64,000 nucleotides of DNA from Dyella jiangningensis. Lineage in GTDB: Bacteria; Pseudomonadota; Gammaproteobacteria; Xanthomonadales; Rhodanobacteraceae. The translations under genes were made by a program, and so were the position numbers. The notes under the pieces were generated by a model, which worked only from the letters and a program-made list of their open reading frames with translations, was not told the DNA's origin and ran no database searches. Below are positions 1-8,920 of this stretch, piece after piece. Where the stretch lies: positions 5,320,772-5,384,771 of the forward strand of contig CP007444.1 in assembly GCA_000632805.1 (NCBI GenBank), written 5' to 3'. How positions within the stretch are numbered: position 1 is the first letter of the stretch; every line of letters begins with the position of its first letter.

Positions 1-1
1 C

Positions 2-565
2 GCGATCATGGCCATCACCATCGGCCATGCCGAGCGCGGCCAACGCTACCAGGGTCTGGTGGACCTGCAGCATCCGGATCTCGCCTCCGCGCTGGAAAAC
101 TATTTCAGCCAATCCGAGCAGTTGCCGGCCCGCATCGTGCTGGCTGCCGACGGCGAACACGCGGTCGGCCTGATGCTGCAGAAGATGCCTGACGAAGGCG
201 GTATCGATGCCGTGCAGGACGAAGACGCGTGGACGCGCATCCAGCACCTCACGGCAACGCTGGGACAGGAAGAGCTGCTATCCACCGCACCGGAACAGCT
301 GCTCTATCGCCTCTACCACGAAGAGTCGGTACGCCTGTTCGAGCCGCGCCCGCTGGCGTTCGGCTGCAGCTGCACGCGCGAGCGCGTGGAGACGGTGTTG
401 CGCTCGCTCGGCCGTGACGAGGTGGAGGCTGCGCTGGAGGCGCGCGAAGGCGAGATCGAGGTGATCTGCGAATTTTGCGCACAGCGCTACACCTTCGACC
501 GCGTCGACGCCGAACACCTGCTCAGCGCCAGTCCGCAGGCGAGTGCGCCGACGACGCCGCAGTGA
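2..565 (+). CDS. hslO: Hsp33 redox-regulated chaperone, 3' part
   Basis: C-terminal 187 residues of Hsp33, the cytoplasmic holdase activated by oxidation and unfolding. The reading frame is open to the left edge, so the true start lies outside the window; the complete family member is near 290 residues. The zinc-binding redox switch is visible near the C-terminus as CxC (F-G-C-S-C-T) followed about 30 residues later by CxxC (C-E-F-C). These four cysteines hold zinc when reduced and form disulfides on oxidation. A strong hairpin terminator follows the stop codon and is shared with the convergent c-di-GMP gene. Confidence 0.93.
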   Translation, partial: AIMAITIGHAERGQRYQGLVDLQHPDLASALENYFSQSEQLPARIVLAADGEHAVGLMLQKMPDEGGIDAVQDEDAWTRIQHLTATLGQEELLSTAPEQLLYRLYHEESVRLFEPRPLAFGCSCTRERVETVLRSLGRDEVEAALEAREGEIEVICEFCAQRYTFDRVDAEHLLSASPQASAPTTPQ

Positions 566-586
566 TCCCCGGCAATCGCTTGGATG

Positions 587-616
587 AAAAAACGGGCCTG
601 TCGGCCCGTTTTTTTT
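587..616. terminator. Bidirectional intrinsic terminator
   Basis: Six A residues, a stem ACGGGCC / GGCCCGT with loop TGTC, and a run of eight T residues. It sits between the converging hslO and GGDEF-EAL genes and can serve both. Confidence 0.9.
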
Positions 617-661
617 GTCGATCCGGCAAGGCCGAGTTGCAAAGCCTGCAACGATCGTTGT

Positions 662-3562
662 TTAAGGCAGCGCGAAGTGATGTTCGCGCTGAAGCCACAC
701 TTCGGCCATCTTCGGCGTGGCAAACAAGAAGCCCTGTCCGAAGCGACAGCCGATGCGAAGCAGCGCCTGTCGCTGTTCCTCGTCCTCGATGCCTTCGGCG
801 ATCACCTGCATCTGGAGCGAGTTGGCCAGCGCCTGGATGGCGCGCACCACGGCCGTGCCGTGGCCGCCTTCGCGCGGCAGTTCGACGATGAAGGAGCGGT
901 CGATCTTCAGCGTTTCGATCGGATATTGATGCAGATAGCTCAGCGACGAGTAGCCGGTGCCGAAGTCATCCAGCGCGATGCTCACGCCGTGCGAACGCAG
1001 ATTGTCGAGGATCCGCTTCACCTGCATGGCGTTCTCGAGCAGTGCACGCTCGGTCACTTCGACGCGCAGGCAACGTGGCGGCAGGCGATGCGCGTGAATC
1101 AGGTCCAGCAACTGGCGATCGAGATCGGCCGAGCGGAAATGCCGGCCGGACACGTTGATGCTGACGAAGCCGTCTGGCCCGGCCAGCGCCTCGGCCTGCG
1201 CGCAGACTTGTTCGAAAATCTGCCAGTCGATGCTTTCGGCGCATCCGCTTTCTTCCGCCACGGCCAGGAAGTCCGCTGGCGTCAGCAGGCCCCGGTCCGG
1301 ATGACGCCAGCGTAGCAATGCCTCGTAGCCCACCGTTCGGCCGGTCTGCAGCGCGACGATGGGTTGGTAGAACGGCACGAATTCATTGCGGCTGAGCGCG
1401 CGGCGCAGGTCGCCTTCCATTTCCAGCAGCGACAGCGCTTCGCGGCGCAGGCGGTCGTCGAACACGGCCGCGCGATGGCGACCCTCGTCCTTGGCGCGAT
1501 ACATCGCGGCGTCGGCGTCGCGCAGCAGTTCTTCCGGGCGCTGGTAATGCGGGCTGGGCAGGGCAATGCCGATCGATGCCGAGGTGAAGATCTCCTTGGC
1601 GCCGAGACGGAACGGCGCCTGCAGCTCGTCGATGATGCGCTCGGCGATCAGCAGCGCCATCTTCGGGTCGGTGATGCCTTCGGCAAGCACGGCGAATTCG
1701 TCGCCGCCCAGTCGCGCCACCACGTCGCGTGTCTTCAGGCAGGCGCGAATGCGGCCGCCCACCTGGAACAGCAGGTCGTCCCCGACGAGATGGCCGACCG
1801 AATCATTGATGACCTTGAAGCGATCGAGGTCGATGAAGAGCACGGCGAACAACTCCTGCGTATCGCCGTGATAACGCTGCAGGGCCTGTTCCAAGCGCTG
1901 CAACAGCAGCGTGCGGTTGGGCAGGCCCGTGAGCGAGTCGTGCAGGGTCTCGTACTTGAGGCGGCGCTCGACACGCTCGCGCTCGGCGATCTGTTCGCGC
2001 AGGTCGCGGTTGGCCAGCGCCAGGGCGCGCGTGCGTTCGGTGACGCGACGCTCCAGGCTTGCATAGGCCTGCTTCAGCGATTCGGTGGTGTGCTTGCGCT
2101 GCAGGGCGTTGGCGACGTGGTAGCCCACGAAGGTGAGCAGCTCCTGGTCGCGCACATCGTAGGTGTGCTCGGGCGAGTAGCTCTGCACTGCCAGCACGCC
2201 CATCGCGCGATCGCCCCAGATTAGCGGCACGCCCAACCAGCACACCGAACGCGAACCGCGATGGGTGACCTCGCCGTCGCGTTCCAGCCGGTCGAACTCC
2301 TCGGGGTTCGCCAGCAGCGGCTTGCCATGGCGCAGCACGTATTCGGTGACGCCGCGGCCGTGCGCGCGCGGCACGCGCACGGTGTCGAACTCGTCGACGG
2401 AATAGGGGAAGGTGAGCGTCTTCTGTTCTTCGTCCAGCAACGCGATGTAGAAATTGCGCGCGTACAGCAGGCCGCCGATGACCCGGTGTACCGCCGCGTA
2501 GAAGTTGTCGAGGCTCTCCGACGCATTGGCCAGTTCGGCAATACGGAACAGCGCGGCCTGCAGACGTTCGCCGCGCTGGCGTTGCAGCACCTGCTGGCGA
2601 AGCACGCGGTTGGCCTCACGCAGTGCCGCGGTACGGCTGGAGACGCGGCGTTCCAGCTCTTCGTGCGCCTCGCGACGTTCCAGCGCGGTCTGCACGTGCT
2701 TGGCCACGTAGCTGAGCAACTCCCGGTCGTGCTGGGTGTAATGCGTGTCTTCGCGATAGCTCTGCATCACGATGCCGCCGACCACCCGGCCGTCACGCAG
2801 CAGCGGTACGCCCAGCCAGTGTTCGCAGACGGGGCCGACCTGGATGAAGCGCCCCTTGAACTGCTCGGCCAGTTCGGAGAACGACCCCATGACCGCCTGG
2901 CCGCACTGGAGCAGGTTCCACGTGAGACTGTGGCGCATCTCCTGCAGCGGTACCGCCTCGTCGGGCGAGGGCGGTTCCTTGTCCATGGTGTCCACGTAGT
3001 ACGGGAAGCGCACCGTGTCGGTGGCCGGGTCGTACAACGCGATGTAGAAATTCTCCGCGTACATCAGGCTGCCGAGGATGGCGTGCAGCGAGTGCATCAT
3101 CTCGGTCATGTTGTGTTCGGCGCCGGCCTGGTCGGCAATGGCATAGAGCGCGCGTTGCAATCGCTCCGCCAGCGCGAGGCGCGAGATGGCCTCGTACAGC
3201 CGGGACGTCTCGGCCAATTGGCGCAGGCGCGTTGCAGCCAGGCGGCCGATCCACGCCATGTGCTCGCGCTGGGCGTCGTAGGAGAGGGTGGCCGGCAACT
3301 CGAGTACGAGCGAGCGCAGGGCCTGCGGGTCCTCCGCCAGATCCAGTTGGATCACGTCCTTGTCGAGCTGGACGGGATCACCCAGCAGGCGCCAGTGCAG
3401 CCGGCCTTCCACGCCCAGTTCGCCAAGCATGGCCTCGCAGATTTCCAGCACGCTGGCAGCATCCGCCGCGCGGAACAGACGTTCCACGGCGGAATGCATG
3501 GCGGCGACACCTCTTTCTGCCGGCCATGGCATGGACGTTGTGCTGGTCGGGACCGAAGTCAT
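662..3562 (-). CDS. GAF-GAF-GGDEF-EAL cyclic-di-GMP turnover protein
   Basis: A soluble protein of 966 residues with two GAF sensor domains (about 135-295 and 330-490), each followed by a helical linker, then GGDEF (about 530-690) and EAL (about 700-955). Both output domains look intact. The cyclase has the exact GGDEF motif in R-L-G-G-D-E-F, and the phosphodiesterase has Y-E-A-L-L-R-W plus the D-D-F-G-T-G loop. It may therefore make or degrade c-di-GMP, or one domain may control the other; the sequence does not decide the direction. The two GAFs resemble each other, suggesting internal duplication. No membrane segment is seen. The start is uncertain: the ATG at 3499 has AGAGG 10 bases upstream and is a good alternative to 3562. 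Confidence 0.92.
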   Translation of the reverse strand: MTSVPTSTTSMPWPAERGVAAMHSAVERLFRAADAASVLEICEAMLGELGVEGRLHWRLLGDPVQLDKDVIQLDLAEDPQALRSLVLELPATLSYDAQREHMAWIGRLAATRLRQLAETSRLYEAISRLALAERLQRALYAIADQAGAEHNMTEMMHSLHAILGSLMYAENFYIALYDPATDTVRFPYYVDTMDKEPPSPDEAVPLQEMRHSLTWNLLQCGQAVMGSFSELAEQFKGRFIQVGPVCEHWLGVPLLRDGRVVGGIVMQSYREDTHYTQHDRELLSYVAKHVQTALERREAHEELERRVSSRTAALREANRVLRQQVLQRQRGERLQAALFRIAELANASESLDNFYAAVHRVIGGLLYARNFYIALLDEEQKTLTFPYSVDEFDTVRVPRAHGRGVTEYVLRHGKPLLANPEEFDRLERDGEVTHRGSRSVCWLGVPLIWGDRAMGVLAVQSYSPEHTYDVRDQELLTFVGYHVANALQRKHTTESLKQAYASLERRVTERTRALALANRDLREQIAERERVERRLKYETLHDSLTGLPNRTLLLQRLEQALQRYHGDTQELFAVLFIDLDRFKVINDSVGHLVGDDLLFQVGGRIRACLKTRDVVARLGGDEFAVLAEGITDPKMALLIAERIIDELQAPFRLGAKEIFTSASIGIALPSPHYQRPEELLRDADAAMYRAKDEGRHRAAVFDDRLRREALSLLEMEGDLRRALSRNEFVPFYQPIVALQTGRTVGYEALLRWRHPDRGLLTPADFLAVAEESGCAESIDWQIFEQVCAQAEALAGPDGFVSINVSGRHFRSADLDRQLLDLIHAHRLPPRCLRVEVTERALLENAMQVKRILDNLRSHGVSIALDDFGTGYSSLSYLHQYPIETLKIDRSFIVELPREGGHGTAVVRAIQALANSLQMQVIAEGIEDEEQRQALLRIGCRFGQGFLFATPKMAEVWLQREHHFALP

Positions 3563-3825
3563 CAGTCGCAGGCGAATCCGCGCGTAGTCGACAGAAATGA
3601 CTATATAGCGCCTCTGTTCAGCTTTGTCGCTGGCTGTGCAGCGCGGGGAACCAATCGCCTGTCAAAATGTCAAAAAATTGTGATCCCGCGAAGAGCGGAC
3701 CTGGCTCACAAAGCGAAGATTTGGGTGTTAGCAAAAAGTAAAACGTGGTATCGTTCGGGCGTGATCGTCTCTGGGAGGGGGCGACTTCCAGCCTGTTCAT
3801 GGATGCCGCGGGAGTTATCGCGTAC

Positions 3826-4728
3826 ATGCGTCGTTTGATCCTGTCATTGCCATTGCTGTTCATGCCGTTTGTTGCGGCAGGGCAGACCGCGGCTGGTGAC
3901 TGGCGCGATGCCGCGGGTAACCGCTTGATTGCACAGGATTCGGCGCCTGCCAATTCGGTGCCGCTGTGGCGCGGAGCGAACGGTCAGTGGATGGCCGTGC
4001 AGAGTCGCAGCGAATCGCTGACCGCAGCGCAGCGCGCTGATGCGCCGCTGCAGTTCCGCGCGCTGGACGCGGCAACCGTGCAGTCTTCGGACGTGCAGTA
4101 CGGCCTGGCTCCGAACCTGCAGGCGCATGTCGGCGTCAGCGAGCATGACTGGGCCAACAACCAGGCGCCGCGCGTCATCGGCAGTGAAGTGGGTGCCACC
4201 TACAGCCAGGGCCGTTACAGCCTGGGCTTGAGCGTCGGCACCGACACCGTGCCGGGCAACGCGAACCTGCCCCGCCTGCTTCCCGGTGCCACGCCTGGCG
4301 TGAACGGCCTGGCCGGCTTCGACAGCAGCACGCAGCTCAATGCGCATGGCCGCTTGGCGCTGGACAGCAACAGCGGCATCGACCTGGGCGCCAGTGTGGG
4401 CCGGGTGCGTTTGCTGCCGGGCAACCTGCTCGGCGTCAACGCGCTCGACCAGAAGGCGCTGAGCTTCGGTGTGGACAGCGGCCCGCTTAGCGGCAGCATT
4501 GTCGGCCGCACCATGCAGCCGCAGGCCGGTGTGCCGGGTGCGGGTTACAACCCGGATCGCCGCTGGAGCAGCATTGACCTCGGCGTCACCTGGCGGCTGC
4601 CGTGGCAAGGCCAGCTGAGCATCGGTGCGCAGAACCTGTGGTCGTCGGGCAACAGCGTCAACACGCCGGCCGGGCCGGAGCCGGACCAGTCCCGCACGCC
4701 GTACGTGCAATACCACCAGGATCTCTGA
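3826..4728 (+). CDS. Secreted or outer-membrane protein of unknown function
   Basis: 300 residues beginning with a clear signal peptide (M-R-R-L-I-L-S-L-P-L-L-F-M-P-F-V-A-A-G, cleavage near residue 20). That is why the ATG at 3826 is preferred over in-frame starts at 3745 and 3799; GGAG lies 11 bases upstream. The mature part has many alternating polar and hydrophobic stretches rich in Gly, Ser and Asn (for example S-Q-G-R-Y-S-L-G-L-S-V-G and H-G-R-L-A-L-D), consistent with beta strands of a small barrel. I do not recognise a family. It is a single gene with its own terminator, transcribed away from the c-di-GMP gene. Confidence 0.75.
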   Translation: MRRLILSLPLLFMPFVAAGQTAAGDWRDAAGNRLIAQDSAPANSVPLWRGANGQWMAVQSRSESLTAAQRADAPLQFRALDAATVQSSDVQYGLAPNLQAHVGVSEHDWANNQAPRVIGSEVGATYSQGRYSLGLSVGTDTVPGNANLPRLLPGATPGVNGLAGFDSSTQLNAHGRLALDSNSGIDLGASVGRVRLLPGNLLGVNALDQKALSFGVDSGPLSGSIVGRTMQPQAGVPGAGYNPDRRWSSIDLGVTWRLPWQGQLSIGAQNLWSSGNSVNTPAGPEPDQSRTPYVQYHQDL

Positions 4729-4756
4729 TCGGCGCCAGTCATTCGGTGCGGACAGC

Positions 4757-4785
4757 AAAACGCCGGGCATCGCCCGGCGTTTTTC
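4757..4785. terminator. Bidirectional intrinsic terminator
   Basis: Stem AAAACGCCGGGC / GCCCGGCGTTTT with loop AT, with A and T runs on both sides. It separates the converging secreted-protein and DUF4097 genes. Confidence 0.9.
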
Positions 4786-4801
4786 GTTTAACGGTTGTCC
4801 C

Positions 4802-5704
4802 TTAGTCCTGTCGGCGAATGCGCAGGTCGCCGCTGAAGGTTTCGATCTTCATCTTGGCGCTACCCGAGCCCGCGGTGGTCTGCAGTTCGCTGCCCGGGCC
4901 GTGCTCTACCTTCTGCACCGTGCCGAAGTCGCTGCGGAGGTCGCCGCTGAAGGTGTTGGCGTGGATCACTGCCGAAAGGTTGGCCGGCACCTGCACCTGC
5001 ACGTCGCCGCTCATGCTGTCCACGTCGAAGGTGCCATTGGGGGCGAGGCCGCCTGCCAGCTGCACATCGCCGGAGACGGTACTGAGATTGAGCTTGCGCC
5101 ACGGGCCGCCACTGACGCGAACGCGCCCTGAGACGGTCTGCAGCTCCGCCTCGCTGCCCACGTTGGGCGCAAGGATGTCGCCGCTCACGGTCTGCAGCGC
5201 CACGCGGTCGGCGTTGCCGGCCAGTTCGATACTGCCGCTTACGCTGTCCACGTCGATGCTGGGCGAGCGCGCGTTGACGCGTGCCTTGCCGCTGACAGTA
5301 TTGACCTTGATCTTGCCGCCCTCGATCCCGTCGATGCCGAGCGGTGCACTCACGACGTCGACATCCAGCGAGGCGCCCTTGGGCACGCGGATATCCAGCG
5401 TGGTGGAGCCCATCGAATTCTCGTTGTTCCAGTTGAACCAGCCGGACTTGCCCTGCGATTCGACGCGGATCGTCATGTTGCTGTCGCTGCCTTCGATGGC
5501 CAGCGGCTTGGCGCCTTCGCCGAGGTGGCCGCCCACCTGCACCTGGTTGCGATCCCAGGCGGTGATGGTGACCGCGCCCTTGACGTTACTGACGCTGATG
5601 CGCGCGTTGGGCGTCGCATTGTGGGTGAGGTTGATGGGGGTGTCGGCCAGGGCTTGGCCGATCGACAGGCTGAGCAGGAGTGGAAGGATGCGTGCGGTTT
5701 TCAT
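4802..5704 (-). CDS. DUF4097 family exported beta-repeat protein
   Basis: 300 residues: a signal peptide (M-K-T-A-R-I-L-P-L-L-L-S-L-S-I-G-Q-A-L-A) and then about ten short beta-strand repeats of the type V-S-G-D-(I/V)-x-(L/V), typical of the DUF4097 putative adhesin-like family, which forms right-handed beta-helical folds. Start ATG at 5704 has GGAG eight bases upstream. It is the last gene of an operon with an ECF sigma factor and its presumed anti-sigma factor, so it is probably part of an envelope-stress output, periplasmic or surface-located. The biochemical role of the family is unknown. Confidence 0.85.
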   Translation of the reverse strand: MKTARILPLLLSLSIGQALADTPINLTHNATPNARISVSNVKGAVTITAWDRNQVQVGGHLGEGAKPLAIEGSDSNMTIRVESQGKSGWFNWNNENSMGSTTLDIRVPKGASLDVDVVSAPLGIDGIEGGKIKVNTVSGKARVNARSPSIDVDSVSGSIELAGNADRVALQTVSGDILAPNVGSEAELQTVSGRVRVSGGPWRKLNLSTVSGDVQLAGGLAPNGTFDVDSMSGDVQVQVPANLSAVIHANTFSGDLRSDFGTVQKVEHGPGSELQTTAGSGSAKMKIETFSGDLRIRRQD

Positions 5705-5723
5705 GGTGAAGGCTCCGCTGGAC

Positions 5724-6167
5724 TCAACCAGCCTGGTGTTCCAACTGTCGCAGCTGCGACTGTTGTTTCTGCATGCGATATAGCAGGCGCTGCAAAGCGG
5801 GTGAATGGGGCGCCTGTTCCATGGCCTGGCGCAGCTCCATGTTTGCCGCGTCGAACTCCACCGCGGCGCCAGCAAGACGAGGATCCGAAGGACGCCAACG
5901 TTCGAGGTCGGGCGCGGCCGAGGTCGCTGCCGTGGCCAGCGGACGGTCGCGCAGATGCACCGCGAGGCTGCCGGCGAACAGCGACAAGCCCGCGAAGCTC
6001 GCCGCCAGCAGCCAGCCCTGCACGCGCTGCGCGGTGCTGCGGCGGGGCGCCGGCGTCGTGGAGGCGGCGCCATCGAGCGCGGCGTCGATCGCGTGCCACA
6101 GGTCGCGACGAGGCGATACCGGCTCGCGCAAGGCGCGGGTCTGGCGGAGCCATTCGAATTCGTTCAT
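5724..6167 (-). CDS. Probable anti-sigma factor, single membrane span
   Basis: 147 residues: a short N-terminal cytoplasmic part (about 1-48), one hydrophobic helix (about 50-68, W-L-L-A-A-S-F-A-G-L-S-L-F-A-G) and a C-terminal periplasmic part ending in a Gln-rich coiled coil (M-Q-K-Q-Q-S-Q-L-R-Q-L). Its ATG overlaps the stop of the sigma gene by four bases (ATGA), so translation is coupled and production stoichiometric, the usual design for sigma/anti-sigma pairs. The zinc anti-sigma motif HxxxCxxC is absent. The assignment rests on topology and context rather than on strong sequence similarity. Confidence 0.7.
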   Translation of the reverse strand: MNEFEWLRQTRALREPVSPRRDLWHAIDAALDGAASTTPAPRRSTAQRVQGWLLAASFAGLSLFAGSLAVHLRDRPLATAATSAAPDLERWRPSDPRLAGAAVEFDAANMELRQAMEQAPHSPALQRLLYRMQKQQSQLRQLEHQAG

Positions 6168-6745
6168 GCGCTTTCTCCCAATACTTTCCGCAGCAGGCCG
6201 CGTGCGCGATGCAATTGCGCTTTCGATGAGCCCACCGCCATCCCCAGCTCGACGCCGATTTCTTCGTGGCGCCAGCCTTCGATGTCGTGCAAAACCAATA
6301 CGGCTCGTGCCCGCGGCGGCAGCTTGCCGATGGCGCGTTCCAATTCTTCGCGTTCCGCGGCGCAGAACGGCGTTTCCCCGCGATCCGGAAGATCGTCCTC
6401 GGCCATCATGCTCACCGGATCGGCGCCGCGCGCCCTGATATCCATCAGCGCGACGTTGACTGCCAGCCGGTATAGCCAGGTGCCGAACGAGCTTTCGTGG
6501 CGAAACCCGGAAAGCTTCTGCCAGGCGCGCACGAATGCATCCTGCGTGAGGTCTTCCGCACGGGCGTGGTCGAAACCGGCGAGGCGATAGACCGCGCCGT
6601 ACACGCGATCGACGTGCAGTCGATACAGCCGATGGAAGGCCTGCCTGTCGCCGTCGGCAGCCGCGCGCACATCATCCGTGTCAGTAGGCTCCGCGGCGGG
6701 CGCTGGCGGCATCAGGGTTCCGGTGGCTGGGCAGGCTGCGGTCAT
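6164..6745 (-). CDS. ECF RNA polymerase sigma factor (RpoE-like)
   Basis: 193 residues with sigma region 2 (about 35-100: D-L-T-Q-D-A-F-V-R-A-W-Q-K-L then S-S-F-G-T-W-L-Y-R-L-A-V-N) and region 4 (about 135-185: L-P-P-R-A-R-A-V-L-V-L-H-D-I-E-G-W-R-H-E-E-I, then the DNA-reading helix). It directs RNA polymerase to a small stress regulon. The open frame runs upstream through a REP doublet, which cannot be coding; starts at 6745 or 6712 are realistic, and 6712 has GGAA five bases upstream. It heads a sigma / anti-sigma / DUF4097 operon with four-base overlap to the next gene. Autoregulation is usual in such operons but no promoter motif was identified here. Confidence 0.88.
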   Translation of the reverse strand: MTAACPATGTLMPPAPAAEPTDTDDVRAAADGDRQAFHRLYRLHVDRVYGAVYRLAGFDHARAEDLTQDAFVRAWQKLSGFRHESSFGTWLYRLAVNVALMDIRARGADPVSMMAEDDLPDRGETPFCAAEREELERAIGKLPPRARAVLVLHDIEGWRHEEIGVELGMAVGSSKAQLHRARGLLRKVLGESA

Positions 6746-6800
6746 CTTGCCAGCTTGGATGCAGGCAGGCGCGCAAGGGTTTAGAGAGGGTAGAGACGAC

Positions 6801-6870
6801 TGTGGGAGCGCAGCCTGTGCGCGACGGCCACATTGTGGTGTGCTCGTCGCGCACAGGGTGCGCTCCCACA
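6801..6870. repeat. REP-like inverted doublet
   Basis: Two inverted copies of the GGAGCGCACCCNGTGCGCGA unit (first arm slightly degenerate), separated by about 22 bases. Each arm is itself a small palindrome. Lies between pckG and the sigma gene. Confidence 0.85.
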
Positions 6871-6924
6871 GAAGAGCATGCCCCAACAAAGGGGGCGTTG
6901 CCGGCCGCATGGGCCGGCGCGTGC

Positions 6925-8685
6925 TTACGCGGCTTCGGCGGTTTTCAGCGCCTCGGCGATGCGCTGCTGTTCGGCCTGCAGTTCATCGGGCAGGCGTTCG
7001 CCGAAGCTCTGCAGATAGTCGCCGATGGCCGCGAGTTCATCGCTCCAGCCGTTGTGGTCGACGTCCAGCAGTGTCTCGATCGTGCGGCGATCCAGTGCGA
7101 GACCGTCGAGCTTGAGCTCGCCTTCCGAAGGCACGATGCCGATGGGCGTCTGGCGGCCTTTGGCGCGGCCCTCGACGCGGTCGATCATCCACTCGAGCAC
7201 GCGCAGGTTGTCACCGTAGCCCGGCCACAGGAAACGGCCGTCCTCGCCCTTGCGGAACCAGTTCACGTGGAAGATCTTCGGCAGCTTCGCGCCCGGCTTG
7301 TCGAACGAGAGCCAGTGACGGAAGTAGTCGCCGTAGTGGTAGCCGGCGAACGGCTTCATCGCCATCGAATCGCGACGCAGCACGCCCACCGCACCGGTGG
7401 CGGCGGCGGTGGTTTCCGAGCCCATGGCGGCACCGACCAGCACGCCGTGCGCCCAGTCGCGTGCCTGGAACACCAGCGGTACCAGCGATGGGCGGCGGCC
7501 GCCGAACACGATGGCGCTGATCGGCACGCCCTGCGAATCTTCCGCACGCGGCGACCACGTCGGGCACTGCTTGGCGCTCACGGTGAAACGCGAATTGGGA
7601 TGCGCGGCGGGACCATTGGCGGGATCGTACGGGCGGCCCTGCCAGTCGGTCACGGGCTCGCCCGGCAGGCCTTCCCACCACGGCTGGTTGTCGGCGGTGA
7701 CGGCGACGTTGGTGAAGATGGTGTCGCGCGCGATGGTCGTCAGCGCGTTGGGATTGGTCGCGTCGCTGGTGCCCGGTGCGACGCCGAAATAGCCGGCTTC
7801 CGGGTTGATCGCGTATAGACGTCCATCCGCTCCCGGGCGCATCCAGCAGATGTCGTCGCCCACGGTCCACACCTTCCAGCCGTCCTGGCGGTAACCTTCC
7901 GGCGGAATGAGCATGGCGAGGTTGGTCTTGCCGCAGGCGGACGGGAACGCGGCGGCGACATAGTGCGTCTCGCCCTTCGGATTCTCGATGCCGACGATCA
8001 GCATGTGCTCGGCCAGCCAGCCTTCGGACTTCGCCTGGAAGCTGGCGATGCGCAGCGCGTGGCACTTCTTGCCCAGGAGCGCATTGCCGCCGTAGCCCGA
8101 GCCGTACGACTTGATGGTCAGCTCTTCGGGGAAATGCATGATGAAGCGGCGTTCCGGATCGAGCTCGCCGGTGGAGTGCAGGCCCTTCACGAACGTGCCT
8201 TCGCGCTCGATGCGCGCCTGCGCGGCGGCGCCCATGCGCGTCATGGTGCGCATGTTGGCCACCACGTACGGGCTGTCGGTGATTTCCACGCCGCAACGCG
8301 CGAGCGGGGAGTCGATCGGGCCCATGCAGTACGGGATGACATACATGGTGCGGCCTTCCATGCAGCCGTCGAACAGCGCGTCCATCTTGGTGTGCGCCTC
8401 GGTGGGCGACATCCAGTGATTGTTCGGGCCGGCGTCCTGTTCGTCCTCGGTGCAGACGAAGGTGAGGTGCTCGACGCGGGCCACGTCGGAGGGGCTTGAG
8501 CGGTGCAGGTAGCAGCCCGGGTGGGTTTCCTGATTGAGCTCGATCAAATCGCCGGTCTGCAGCATTTGCTCCACGAGCTGGCGGTATTCAGCGTCCGAGC
8601 CGTCGCACCAATGGATCTTCGCGGGGCGGGTCAGGGCCGCCACTTCGTCAACCCAGCGTTGCAGCGATTCCAGCTTGCTCGACAT
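6925..8685 (-). CDS. pckG: Phosphoenolpyruvate carboxykinase (GTP)
   Basis: 586 residues, full length for the GTP-dependent class. It converts oxaloacetate and GTP to phosphoenolpyruvate, GDP and CO2, the first committed step of gluconeogenesis, in the cytoplasm. Visible family marks include the P-loop region F-P-S-A-C-G-K-T-N with the reactive cysteine, the substrate-binding segment Y-G-S-G-Y-G-G-N-A-L-L-G-K-K-C, and the G-D-D-I-C-W-M metal/nucleotide segment. Start ATG at 8685 has AGGA five bases upstream; an in-frame GTG at 8697 precedes the ribosome site and is rejected. It is a single-gene unit with a long leader after the tetR terminator. Confidence 0.97.
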   Translation of the reverse strand: MSSKLESLQRWVDEVAALTRPAKIHWCDGSDAEYRQLVEQMLQTGDLIELNQETHPGCYLHRSSPSDVARVEHLTFVCTEDEQDAGPNNHWMSPTEAHTKMDALFDGCMEGRTMYVIPYCMGPIDSPLARCGVEITDSPYVVANMRTMTRMGAAAQARIEREGTFVKGLHSTGELDPERRFIMHFPEELTIKSYGSGYGGNALLGKKCHALRIASFQAKSEGWLAEHMLIVGIENPKGETHYVAAAFPSACGKTNLAMLIPPEGYRQDGWKVWTVGDDICWMRPGADGRLYAINPEAGYFGVAPGTSDATNPNALTTIARDTIFTNVAVTADNQPWWEGLPGEPVTDWQGRPYDPANGPAAHPNSRFTVSAKQCPTWSPRAEDSQGVPISAIVFGGRRPSLVPLVFQARDWAHGVLVGAAMGSETTAAATGAVGVLRRDSMAMKPFAGYHYGDYFRHWLSFDKPGAKLPKIFHVNWFRKGEDGRFLWPGYGDNLRVLEWMIDRVEGRAKGRQTPIGIVPSEGELKLDGLALDRRTIETLLDVDHNGWSDELAAIGDYLQSFGERLPDELQAEQQRIAEALKTAEAA

Positions 8686-8868
8686 CACGTTCCTCACTCT
8701 GGTCTTAAGCCAAAAAAGAGCAGAAACGCTAACTTACGAACACTGGCATCGCAAGCTGTAACGCAGCATAGGACAACTGGGCGCAGCATAAATCGCTGCC
8801 CGGGCCAGTAGTTAGAAGCCGGGGTGCAGACCACTTTGGGCCCTTTGCTACCAGTGGGCGGCGGCCAT

Positions 8869-8896
8869 AAAAAAACGCCGCCCAAGGGCGGCGTTT
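8869..8896 (-). terminator. Intrinsic terminator of the tetR gene
   Basis: Read on the minus strand: stem CGCCGCCC / GGGCGGCG with loop TT followed by seven T residues. It lies 25 bases after the stop codon of the TetR-family gene. Confidence 0.9.
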
Positions 8897-8920
8897 CATG
8901 TCGGCGAATGGCGAGTCCGC

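Noticed and set aside
3679..3710. TGTGA and TCACA as a CRP/Clp-type site
   Set aside because: The half-sites are 22 bases apart, not six, so they cannot form one site.
6746..6910. N-terminal extension of the ECF sigma gene
   Set aside because: It also passes through a REP doublet and lacks sigma-like sequence.
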